Of a stretch of DNA of 64,000 bases, positions 34,683 to 48,274 are shown piece after piece. The number at the start of each line of letters is the position of its first letter. The first letter of the stretch is position 1. Source of the DNA: Diabrotica undecimpunctata (lineage: Eukaryota > Arthropoda > Insecta > Coleoptera > Chrysomelidae); contig NC_092813.1 in NCBI RefSeq assembly GCF_040954645.1, forward strand, positions 23,257,235 through 23,321,234. Reading direction: 5' to 3'. The notes beneath the pieces are model-generated. The model did not search any database. It was not told the DNA's origin and saw only the letters and a list, made by a program, of their open reading frames with translations. The position numbers were made by a program, and so were the translations under genes.

Positions 34683-35516
34683 TAATGAGTTTTATACCCG
34701 CTATAAACAGTTAAAACTATTAATCGGCCAGCTTTTAATTCTGTGTCTTCAAGAAACTCACTTCAAACAAAATAACATAAGTTTAAAAAATTTTCAATGT
34801 TTAAAAAAAAAATCGATATTTTCACCAGAGCTGATTTGAAAACTAAACCGATCTAAGTACTAATCTTGAAGCTTTAGCTGTCTCTATTAGCTATCATAAA
34901 AAGATTAACATAACATTTATTTACCACACAATAGTAATCTACATATGCACGAATTAAATAACCTTATAGACAAAATTCCACATCTTAAATTAATTTTAGG
35001 AGATATGAACTGCCACCACCCGTTATGAGGAAGTCACATGAAAGAAACTAATAAATACGGTAACTTATTGAAAAACCTAATTTATTGTTCTGATTTATTG
35101 TTACCTAATACAGGGAATCCAACTAGATTTATTTCTTATAACGATTCATTTTCTGCCATTTATATATACTTATGCAGTCAATCACTCTCAACTACATTGT
35201 CATGGAACACTTTGAACTCATTATATAACAGTGACCACTTTTCAATTTCTATAACATCAGATCACATTCATCCCCTTGATTTCCCAATATATCAGTCCTG
35301 GAAATTAAAAAATGCAAATTGGGTATCCTATCAGTCCTATATCAATAATAAACTTGAAAATTTCCATTTAAGCAACGATATAAACCATGATATCACCTCT
35401 TTAAATAATATTATTATAGAAGTAGCTTTAGAAAGTATAGGAAAGACAAATCCTGTAAAAGGCAACCCGTACCTTGTTAGAATAGTGAAATTGCAAAAGC
35501 CCTCTTATCTTGTAAA
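34683..35516 (+). pseudogene. LINE-3 endonuclease, broken
   Basis: N-terminal motifs FYTRYKQLKLLIGQ and LCLQETHF near 34685-34765 match the WN and QET boxes of APE-type LINE nucleases. The middle has lost its frame. ILGDMNCHHPL at about 34995 is the GDFN-like box. The open stretch 35038-35529 covers the C-terminal half (NSDHFSISI, the SDH box, near 35230). The frame is interrupted by the 343-bp insertion after 35529. Confidence 0.75.
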
Positions 35517-35529
35517 TATGCCTTTAAAA
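35517..35529. repeat. 13-bp target-site duplication, left copy
   Basis: TATGCCTTTAAAA; repeated exactly at 35873-35885 on the other side of the inserted element. Confidence 0.9.
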
Positions 35530-35872
35530 TGAAATCACTCACATGGATTCACTCCCCGCCTCTCGACGCGTTAGTGTTCTGAGCTGTTGGACGTGAATCC
35601 CTGTCCTGGCATTTGGTTTTCACCTCTGGCTGCGTTAAGTAGTTGAGTTACTGTGACCAATTGCCCATCTGGTAGTTAGTATTCGCCTCTGGTTGCGTTG
35701 AGTAACTGAGTTACCGTTGCTAACTACCCATCTTCCTGTCTTTTGTTTTCTTTTTCTTTTTTTGTTCTCCTGAAGAAGCTACATACAATTGTAGCGAAAC
35801 GTCGAGATGAACCCACTTTTGGGTCACTCACAAATGACACGGTCCAAACCCGGAAGACGAATAAACTATAAT
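35530..35872 (+). mobile_element. 343-bp SINE- or Penelope-like insertion in LINE-3
   Basis: Non-coding, GC-richer than the LINE around it, bounded by a perfect 13-bp target duplication; variable-length duplications of this size are typical of target-primed reverse transcription. Internally it has a ~57-bp near-tandem duplication (CCTCTGG.TGCGTT.AGTA at about 35622 and 35690), a pyrimidine-rich run and, near the 3' side, a hairpin with the CTGA/GAAAC hammerhead-like core. It ends in an A/T-rich tail. Family unknown. Confidence 0.8.
35766..35807 (+). ncRNA. Hammerhead-ribozyme-like motif (candidate)
   Basis: TCTC (35766-35769) could pair with GAGA (35804-35807) as stem I; CTGAAGA (35770-35776) matches CUGANGA; GCTACA/TGTAGC (35778-35783 with 35790-35795) forms a 6-bp stem II; GAAA (35796-35799) and GTC (35801-35803) supply the remaining invariant core and the cleavage triplet. 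Against it: one extra A (35777) between the core and stem II, and no loop for stem III (ACGT would have to pair between two molecules). Resemblance is clear; activity is unproven. Confidence 0.4.
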
Positions 35873-35885
35873 TATGCCTTTAAAA
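35873..35885. repeat. 13-bp target-site duplication, right copy
   Basis: TATGCCTTTAAAA, identical to 35517-35529. Confidence 0.9.
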
Positions 35886-36239
35886 CTTAAATAACATAAT
35901 ACAGATGAAAACTTACTTAATTTTTAAAAACTCAGAGCTGAATCAATATATCTTATGACAGACAGCAAATAAGATACTTGGAAAGACTACGTATCGTCCA
36001 TAAATTCATCAACACCTTCACAGGTTATTTGGTCTAAAATTCGGAAACTTAAAGGTACTAAGGTCCTTTAGGCATATAAATGCACTGCGATATAATAAGG
36101 AGATCATGACCTGTAAAAAAGCTATTGGTGAAACTTTATCCGAAGTATACCAAGAAAATTCTAGCGACCAAAATATAACGCAGGAATTATTATTACATAA
36201 GCAAAATATAGAATTATTCAAAATCGTTGGTTAAGAATC

Positions 36240-37245
36240 TGGTGATCCATTAAATGCTACCATAACTCTTCAAGAACTAGAATACTCTATCGTAAACTCT
36301 AAAAATACATCCCCAGGACAAGATGATATTTCACCAATATTCATAAAACACCTACCTTTATGTTTTATGTTTTTTAAAACATAAATTTCCAAAACTCTGG
36401 TCTCGGTCAATAACTATTCCCATTATTAAACCCAATAAGCCCAAAGAGATACCCTTATAGTACAGTCCTATTTCTCTTACATGCAACATGTGCAAAATAC
36501 TGGAAAAAATTTTGAATTTCCGTCTAACATGGTATTTAGATCTCCTTACCCCATTTCAGAGTAGTTTTCGCAAGGGACGGTCTACATTAGATAATCATAT
36601 TTCACTACAAACCTTAATCCATGAAGCCTTTGCAAACAATGAGAAGTTGATTGTAATGTTCTTTGACATAACCCAGGCTTTTGATAGGACATGGAAACAC
36701 TCTATACTAGCAACACTTAACAATTATGGAATTCAAGGCAACATGCTTGCTTTTATAAAAAATTTCTTAAGTAATCGTTGTATACAAGTTAGAATAAATG
36801 GAATTACAAATTCTCAAAAAATGCTAGATATTGGAATCCCTCAAGAATCCATTTTAGGTCCAACCCTATTTTTAGTGGCTTTTAATAGCATCATAAATGT
36901 AATTAGAGCTCCTATTAAAGCTAGCATTTACGCGGATTTTATTTTTATTTACACCAAATCTAATAACCTAGTTTCAGCAACAAATATATTACAACTTATG
37001 TTAAATCGACTTCAAAACTGGGCATTACAAACCGGATTCAATTTTTCTGCAGAAATAACTCAATACGTAATTTTTAGTAAAAATAACACTCACCATACAA
37101 TTAATTTAACATTAAATGATTTATTATACCTATAAAGCAGTCAACGGAAGTAAGTTTTTTAGGCCTAATTTTCAATCAAAAATTAAATTGGAATGTGCAT
37201 ATTAATTTATTACAACCAGCATGCCAAAACCGGTTAAACACACTG
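36240..37245 (+). pseudogene. LINE-3 reverse transcriptase, broken
   Basis: The RT start (LQELEYSIVNSKNTSPGQDDISP) lies at about 36270. The open stretch 36488-37135 has QSSFRKGRSTLDNHI, MFFDITQAFDRTW, GIPQESILGPTLF and IYADFIFIYT: the catalytic YADD box reads YADF, so the second aspartate is lost. Stops interrupt both sides. Compared with LINE-2, the order and spacing of motifs are the same. Confidence 0.85.
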
Positions 37246-37548
37246 TTAATAGCCGTTCTAAAGGGCCCTTTTAGGTCAAAATACGTATTAGCGGATACAC
37301 AGACGCACTGTACGTGAAATCAAATCTTAACTGTATTTTTCATTTTATTCCGATATACTCTGTACGAGTTCTAAAAACCAAATTTGCTAAGGATTTATGC
37401 TTAGTTGAGGAGACATGTTGTGGAACACAATTTTTAGATTCTCCATGTCTCTATTAACATCTTTATCAACGTCTGTTTTGCCTTGCAATTCTTAGAAGGC
37501 ACAGATTAAAGCAAAAATATGAATTTGATTTTGAAAATTAGTTTACGG
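37246..37548. other. Probable ~300-bp insertion in LINE-3
   Basis: The connection region of LINE-3 should run directly from the NRLNTL-like codons at about 37230 into LKILSNKFWGADCK at 37555. Between them lies unrelated sequence, and TTAATA occurs at both edges (about 37244 and 37545), a candidate 6-bp target duplication. No coding content. Confidence 0.5.
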
Positions 37549-37809
37549 ATTTTAATACTTAAAATATTATCTAATAAATTTTGGGGTGCCGATTGTAAAA
37601 CATTAAATACCTTTTACAAATCACTTATTAGAAGTAAATTAGATTACGGTTGCATATCTTACGGTGCTACAAGCAAAACTGCTTTAAAAAAACTAAATAG
37701 CATACAATCTACAGCTTTGAGATTAGCACTGGGTGCCTTCAGAACTAGTCCTATAAGTAGCTCACAAGTTTTAGAGAGAGAACCACCTCTGTATATTAGA
37801 CGCCAATAA
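37549..37809 (+). pseudogene. LINE-3 connection segment
   Basis: The frame carries LSNKFWGADCKTLNTFYKSL, RSKLDYGCISYGATS, LRLALGAFRTSP and EPPLYIRRQ, the same series as in LINE-2 (21021-21245). Confidence 0.82.
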
Positions 37810-37953
37810 CTATCCCTAAACTATATAGGGAAAATATCGACATAGAAACAACATCCAGTATTCTCCCAAATTTGCCATCCCAGTATTGGTTCTACAAAAC
37901 TAACTAAAAATAGTACTCCCCTTATAGAACGAATAAAATCTTCGAACTTTGAT

Positions 37954-38540
37954 ATGGATAAGCTGAATCGATATCTACAAGTCAGTGTAAATTTGCCTCC
38001 ATGGACAATCCAACCACTTACCATTGACTTAACCCTCACAAAATACCCCAAATCAACTACAAATCCAATTTTCAATAAACAGTTGTACTCCGAAGTGATA
38101 TCTCATTATCCTAATTATCTCCAAATTTTCAGTGCTGCCTCTAAAGCTCATGACGGACACGCTGCTGCATACTATTGTAAATACACTACTCACACTATAT
38201 CCATACCTACAAACTGCTGCATCCTTACAGGCGAAACCACAGCCATTTTGGCAGCCTTAATTTTCTTCAAAACGCGTAGTGAGAATAAATGTGTCATCAT
38301 CACTGACTCATTAAATGCTCTATTAGGTGTAAAACAAATAAACCCTACAAATCTAATATTTTGGGTTATGAAATATGAGATAAATATAATTCAATCAACT
38401 CAAAAAGAAGTAGCATTTATCAGGATATAGTTGCATGTAGGAATGGCTGGAAATGAGAAAGTGAGCAACCTAGCAAACACAAGTCGAATAAACACACAAT
38501 ACACAACCAAATCAAGAAATTACCCATACTCCGATCTCAA
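37954..38540 (+). pseudogene. LINE-3 RNase H, degenerate
   Basis: FSAASKAHDGHAAA near 38131 corresponds to the first motif (FTDGSK) with the catalytic Asp replaced. TGETTAILAALIF and IITDSLNALL follow. After a stop at 38428 the end motif LHVGMAGNEKVSNLA continues. The C-terminal Cys/His motif is missing; homology ends by about 38560. Confidence 0.8.
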
Positions 38541-38692
38541 AAACCTATTTTTTTTTTATTTAGAATTTCCGCATCAACCATTAAACGGTATTAGCGGGTT
38601 TTACAAATTTTACAGTTGTTATCAAATATAGGTACTAATTACAAATTGCGTATTAAATTACAAATAATAAGAAATTACCAAATTACAAAATG

Positions 38693-38701
38693 ATATATAT
38701 A

Positions 38702-38769
<68 letters not shown>
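38693..38769. repeat. TA microsatellite
   Basis: About 38 TA units with one interruption (TTTA). It directly abuts the 3' end of the minus-strand LINE at 38785, so it is probably that element's TA tail. Confidence 0.95.
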
Positions 38770-38774
<5 letters not shown>

Positions 38775-38784
38775 ACTTAAATTT

Positions 38785-39460
38785 TGTGTAGTAAATGTAT
38801 GTCCTTAAGGAATTTGATTGTATTTGATACATTACAGTTTAAAATATATTTAAGTTTCTTTGCTTCTTCTGGTACGTTGTTTATCACTCTTTCGTAGGAA
38901 TAAACAGGACATTCAATCAACATATGTTGAACAGTTATTGGACAATTGGACATTCACAATAGAAACATTCAGGTGGTAGTTCTTTTGTTATGATATGCTG
39001 GTGAGTTAACGCTGTATGTCCAAATTCTTTCGGTTTATAATCACCAGTTGCCTTCTGTTTTGTGGATATTGTAGTTTAGTGCCAATCCTACCTTTAACGT
39101 TTTTAAGGTTCGCCTTATTAGACTTCCACATTTGTTGCCAATTTTTACACAGTGCTGTTTAATACTGAGCTGGATATCACTGAATGGAATTGTAGTCATT
39201 ATTTCAGAATGCTCGTCAGTAGCAGCTTTCTTGCTAATTCATCTACTTTTTCATTTCCTGCAATACTTGTATGTGATGATACCCAGAGAAATTTAACGTT
39301 CACGTGTCTGTTTTGTAGGTGATAAAGTGCTAATTGTGTTGCAGGATAGAATGTACTGGATATATTTGACTCAAGCTCTGAAGAACAGATAAAGAGTCAT
39401 CAGTAATGATAATAAAGTTTGAGCTTGCATGACTCTTACACATAGCACCCCTAATAATAA
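38785..39460 (-). pseudogene. LINE 3' end: RNase H and C-terminal Cys/His motif, 5'-truncated
   Basis: Minus-strand reading gives FIIITDDSLSVLQSL near 39410, VKFLWVSSHTSIAGNEKVDELA near 39290-39220, a degenerate Cys motif and SNCPITVQHMLIECPVYSYERV near 38955-38895, and a stop near 38785. These are the RNase H end and terminal Cys/His motif of an I/Jockey-type LINE. Several stops and frame changes. It is truncated near 39460 and oriented tail to tail with LINE-3. Confidence 0.8.
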
Positions 39461-40049
39461 AGTGGCACAAATCAAAAAATATGATTTTGCAGAAAACGCA
39501 AAAAACGTTTCTATAATTACAGTTATCTCTCTTGTATCGTTGTTAGTGCCGAACCTATAATACTTCTGAGACAATATATTTCACTGAAAGGAACCTTGTA
39601 GTTTTTAGTGTAATCTGTGAAAATTTCGTATAATGTAATACTTTTGTTATAATTCAAATTTTGATATTTTTAGTAAAAAGAAACTTGTGTCACTTTAGTA
39701 CTAAAAATTTTTTGAATATGAAAGTATTTTTAACAAATGTGTCAATTTATGATTGAAAGTGAAGTTAGAACATAAGGACGTTTTCGAAATACCGCTGTTC
39801 ATTATTTTAATTTAAAATTATCTATTGTTATAAAATATAATGTGTCAGTTTACTACTACCTCAATGCACTAAAATTAATGTTAGGTTTTTAGTACCTACA
39901 AAAATTAATAAAGTATTTATCATAGGTGGATAAAATGAAAGACGAAAAGGTTAGACAAACAAAAATGATTTATTTCTGTAGACTAAATAAACATTGGGCA
40001 TCCACGAAAAAAGTGTTTACAAAAAATTGGCAAAAGTAAAAAAAATTAT
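39461..40049. other. No gene recognised
   Basis: AT-rich sequence without repeats or coding signal that I can identify. Confidence 0.45.
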
Positions 40050-40700
40050 TTAAGCATAAGTTTGTAAAATTCTGCATAATAATTGGGAATCAGATTCTTG
40101 GGAATTAATTCTTGGAGATCTTTTTTCTTATTTTCACCTAATTCTATTTTTTTCTCATATGCGCGTATGGAAATTATATCCTTCAAAAGAGGCAGTTTCT
40201 TTCTTTTGTTTCGTACGTTAATTTCAAGAAAAGTATCCTGTTTATACGATGTTTTATAAAAAAGGCCAAAGATTCCTTTTAATCACTTTTTCAATTAGAC
40301 TGTGCACATTGTCACCTTCATTTTGGCTATGACCCTTAATCAGAAACATATGTGTTATAACTTTAATATTGTAGTGAGTTACTGCATATAAATATAAAGT
40401 GGCAATAATTTTATTTTTATTTTGTCCACAGAAGTTGTCCAAGGAAAGGTTACTTCTGGTTCTTTCTCTGAAAAGTTGGCATTTTTGGAGAATATTTCAA
40501 AATACTTCATTATAGAAGACCCGATTTCAATGCAATAACGTTTTGCATCTGTTTAGTTTCAATAGAGACAATGAACATCACTTCAATATTGGGATTTATT
40601 TTATTTAGTTCAACCAAAGTAAAATTATAAGCATTAAGTTTTGACTTGTAATAAAACGCAGATATATCATCCCTTGGGCACGTAGTCCAGTTACTGTGGC
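40050..40700 (-). pseudogene. C-terminal part of an insect multicopy protein (DUF7869-like), broken
   Basis: Minus-strand frames read SAFYYKSKLNAYNFTLVEL (about 40660-40605), IEIGSSIMKYFE, SEKEPEVTFP, then the clean block 40442-40254 with DNFCGQNKNKIIATLYLYAV and FLIKGHSQNEGDNVHSLIEK, then KQDTFLEINVRNKRKKLP and ENKKKDLQELIPKNL to about 40060. From memory this series belongs to a family of insect proteins present in many copies, with a C-terminal domain I associate with DUF7869 (name not certain). At least two frame changes and a stop break it. Its N-terminal counterpart appears at 52274-52633 on the same strand. Confidence 0.6.
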
Positions 40701-44668
<3,968 letters not shown>

Positions 44669-44671
44669 ATT

Positions 44672-44690
44672 TGGCGAGCCCAACGTGTGG
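44672..44690 (+). promoter_or_regulatory. Primer binding site, tRNA-Lys-like with two extra bases
   Basis: TGGCGAGCCCAACGTGTGG begins 3 nt after the LTR. Compared with the primer site of the first element (TGGCGCCCAACGTG), it has AG inserted after TGGCG. The primer tRNA is uncertain. Confidence 0.65.
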
Positions 44691-44845
44691 CTGTGTATTT
44701 GGACGGTGACAGGTAGTGCATTATAACAAAGTATTAACCAGTGGTGTACCTTAAACATTTAATAACATAATATACAGGGTGTTAAGAGTATAATTTGTGT
44801 AGATAATAAGTTTATTGAGTGAATTGAAATTAAATAAAAATAAAC

Positions 44846-46799
44846 ATGGACAAAAGAAAGACTAGATCACATAAGAACGTAGAAGAAGAACAGGAAGTGA
44901 CAGACAGAACCGAAGAACAAATTAAAGAGACTGAAGAAGTACAGGAGACAATGGAGGAGAAAAGACAGCCAGAAGAAGCACAAATGGAAAGGCAAATGGC
45001 AAGTGGAGACCAAGCTCAGCCCGTAAAGAAGGATGAATTGGACTTTCACAAGATGATGGCAATTTTGTTACAGGAAATAAAAAAAACAGCAAAATATAAA
45101 CCAGAAAGCAGAAGAAAATAAACAACATATGACAAAAGAACTTGAAGATACAAAAAAAGAAATAAAACGGGAAATAACACAAAATTTTGATGACAAAATA
45201 CAACAGATGGCACAACAGGTTGAGGATAAGTTGGGAAAGAAGATAGAAGAAGTAAAAGAAGAGTTAACCCTAGAAATGGCCAAGATGGAAGAGCAGTGCA
45301 AAGAACAAATGGAAGTGTTATCGGCACAGCTGGAAAAGAATAATGAAACTCAAAATAAAAAGATTGAATTAATGGAACAAAATTTGAAGCTAGAACAACA
45401 AAATAACCAAAAAAAGTTCGAAGATATTGACGAACAAATGGGAGTGTTGGCAGTACAGCTGGAGCATCATATTGAGCAGAAGGAAGAGATATTTCGACGA
45501 GACATTAATGAACAGTGGAAGAAAAAAGAAGATGAAATAGATGAAAATATGAATAAGACCAAAGAGATAATGGAGAAAAAAATTGGGAGAGTACAAGAGT
45601 CTCTTAAAGAAGTGACACAGAAGGAATTGGATGCAAGGCCGGTTGTACAAACGGTCGAAAGAGATTGTAAAATCTATTTTAGTGGAAGAATAAAACAGCA
45701 GCATCCAGTACCTTTCATGAAATTCCTTAGGCACAGATATGCATCTTACAGAAATTTCGAAGACTTTAAAGAATTCATCAGAAACCAGATGACGGATGAG
45801 GCGTTACTATGGTTTTCGAACAAAGAAAATGAGTTGGTGGATCTGGAAGACTTTGCGACCAAATTCAGTGAATATTTCTGGGGTCAAGCACAACAGCGTT
45901 CAATCAAAAACGAGCTGTTAAGTGGCAAATACAACCCAAATCGTAGCATGTCATACCACCGGTACGCCATGCAAATTTACAGCACAGCTCAATACTTAGA
46001 CTGTGGTTTTAACGAAGAATACATTGTGGGTTGTATCGTGCAACACTTTGATCGGACATTGGAAGATATCATGATGTTATACAACTTTAAAGAAATAGAC
46101 AAACTGTGCCAATTTTTGATGATGCATGAGCAACGAAACCCCATGTATCAAAACAATGACCAAGCAAATAATAATAATAATAACAACTTCAATGGGAGCA
46201 ATAACTACAGCAGAAACAATAATCAGAACGGCAATAATTTCAATAATCATCGTAATTTTAACAATAACTATAGACAAAATAATGGTAACAACAACTATAA
46301 TAACTCGAACTTTAGGAATAATAATAATAACTACCGCAACCAAAATAATCAGAACTTTAATCGCCAAAACTATAATCGTAACAATCAAACTAACAACAAT
46401 AACTATGGAAATAATGGACGGTATCAAAACGGTAATTACAATAATCAAAACAACGGAAATTTTAACAGAAATAATTACAATAATAACAACAGAAACTTTA
46501 ACTCCAATGGCAATATGAATCATGCATTTTCAAACAGTGCCATTCAACAGAATCAGACAAACAATTCACAACAACAGTCAAATCAAAACTACACAAACAA
46601 TCGAAACCATAACACTAGAAGTCTAGAAGATATAAATAGAAATAACCAAAAAAGACAAGTGAATTTTCTAAGTCACCATCAATCATACACCGACGTCAGT
46701 CAACAAGAGTCACCAATTGAAACACTCAACACATCATCACCATCACAACCCTTTGACACACAATACACAACAGATTCACAATCACCAAATTTTCAATAA
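44846..46799 (+). CDS. Gag of the second LTR element, one frame break in an A tract
   Basis: Starts at ATG 44846 (MDKRKTRSHK) with a Glu/Lys/Gln-rich segment; this frame ends at 45119-45121. The protein continues in the +1 frame from 45081 on, so the frames switch in the A8 run at 45080-45087. From 45129 the frame is open for 556 codons: a long coiled coil (residues about 1-165), a retrotransposon-Gag capsid-like domain (about 180-340; FSGRIKQQHPVPFMKFLRH, WFSNKENELVDLEDFATKF), then an Asn-rich tail (46160-46530) lacking any CCHC zinc knuckle, and a Ser/Thr/Gln end. The protein forms the particle shell. The break may be mutation, slippage or a sequencing error. Confidence 0.85.
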
Positions 46800-47137
46800 A
46801 GCACCTGCTAAATGCGGCCGTATGTCACTATGAGCATCCAAGGGAGTTCATAACATTTGGGGAAGAAAAGAAAAATCAAAATTTGCAAGGGTTAATTTTA
46901 ATTCAGGGTAAATTCTTTCAAAAACAAGTTAAAATTTTAATAGACACGGGTTCTGAAGTTTCACTAATTGACAATAAAGTTATTAATGAATTAAATTTTC
47001 AAAAATATTTTTATTCAATTCCAAAGGTTAATCTAGTGGGTGCAAACAACAAAAAACTATATGAAGCAAAGAAGGGAATAATGAGAAAAGTATTCTTTGA
47101 TACAACCGAATATAGTATGCAATTCAATAGAACCTGA
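46799..47137 (+). pseudogene. Protease start of the second element, truncated
   Basis: This frame overlaps the end of gag in the -1 frame and reads through without an ATG (KHLLNAAVCHYEHPREF), so Pol was probably made by frameshifting. It contains the aspartic protease motif KILIDTGSEVSLID near 46935, then ends at 47135-47137 where it meets integrase-tail sequence. The C-terminal half of the protease is missing. Confidence 0.8.
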
Positions 47138-47444
47138 ATATGACCAAATTTGTCAAGATGTAAAACTAAGAATCATCAAGAATGGAGAGAAATATTTGAA
47201 AAGACAAAACAAAAGGAAGATGAGAACAAACCGAAAATTTCAAAAAGGAGAAATAGTATTAATTAGAGCACATAGGGTAAGCAATTATAGAGATAACATT
47301 TGTAACAAACTTTTACCACCATTGGAGGGACCTTATGAAGTTGAAACAGAAGATGGAGAAAATAGTTATTTATTGAAATATCCTGAGAGTGGGTATCTTA
47401 GAGGAGTTTTTAACATAAAAGACATTTACAAATATGAACAATAA
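47126..47444 (+). pseudogene. Integrase C-terminal tail of the second element
   Basis: Reads EYDQICQDVKLRIIKNGEK, FQKGEIVLIRAH, LLPPLEGPYEV and YLRGVFNIKDIYKY to a stop at 47442-47444, the pattern of a Gypsy integrase C-terminal domain (the motif G-x-x-V-x-[IL] followed by GPY). It is joined directly to protease sequence around 47105-47135, so roughly 2.5-3 kb of pol found in complete elements has been removed. Confidence 0.78.
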
Positions 47445-48274
47445 GTGAAGAAATAAGAAGACATTATTAATTTTAAGTTATATTTATAAAATGAAACAAT
47501 TTTTTTTAAGTAAAGGACATGAATGGGATACAGAAGATGGAATAATAATAATAATAATGCTGCTATTTATGAAAAATGATGAAATATGAATTATTGCGGA
47601 TATTATGATTATGAATATGATATATAATATAATATGAATTATGATGAATTATGAAAGATTATAATGATATAATTATGCAGTATAATAATAAAACTTGGAA
47701 TGGAATTACAGAAGAAGGATTGGAGAGGAAAAATTTGAAACGAAGATGGCAGAACTCTAAGAAACCAAGGAAGAAAAACAACTATAAAATGGATTCAAAA
47801 GTAGAATATAAACTCAACCCTCAACGAAAACTTATTAAAAATAACCGAATGATAATAAAGTCACATTCAAACTAGCTTACACTCTAACCACAAAATGCAG
47901 CTCACACGTGCTTAAATAAAACTTAAACTCTATATTTTTTGTATATATTCAAAATAAAACATGCATTAATAAAACAAACTAAAGCAACCTAAGCTTACAC
48001 ATGCAAAATTAAAAGAACAAAACTAATTATTATTTTTTTCAAAGAGAGCATTCAAACTATCTGCAGCATAATTGTATACCATATATATGCAACTGAATCA
48101 AAAATTTAATTGTTTTTAACCATCACACATTCATAAAATCACTGAAACATACACTTGTGTCGACGTTCAGAGAAACAATCACACAACTTGCAAAAAAAAC
48201 CAGTCAAAGAAAAATGAATATTTGATATTTGCCAAAAAAAATTGTCAAATATGAAATATTAATTTTTGGAGAAT
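47445..48274 (+). other. 3' internal region of the second LTR element, non-coding
   Basis: A/T-rich, Asn/Lys-coding frames only by composition. No clear polypurine tract: the best candidate is TTTTTGGAGAAT directly before the 3' LTR. Confidence 0.55.

Larger units (their letters stand above)
33130..38560 (+). mobile_element. LINE-3, degenerate, same family as LINE-2, with later insertions
   Basis: Plus-strand LINE with ORF1 (33222 on), endonuclease, RT and RNase H, all broken by stops. Domain order and sequence resemble LINE-2 at 18-22 kb. It contains a 343-bp insertion at 35530-35872 with a 13-bp target duplication and probably another ~300-bp insertion at about 37246-37548. The 3' end is lost around 38560. 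Confidence 0.87.

Noticed and set aside
44867..45734. Several Phe/Leu/Cys-rich minus-strand frames resembling membrane proteins
   Set aside because: Reverse complement of the Lys/Glu-rich gag coding strand; composition artefact.
46077..46523. Ile/Val-rich and Ile/Thr-rich frames overlapping the Asn-rich part of Gag
   Set aside because: Shadows of the AAY-rich Asn codons of the real gag frame.
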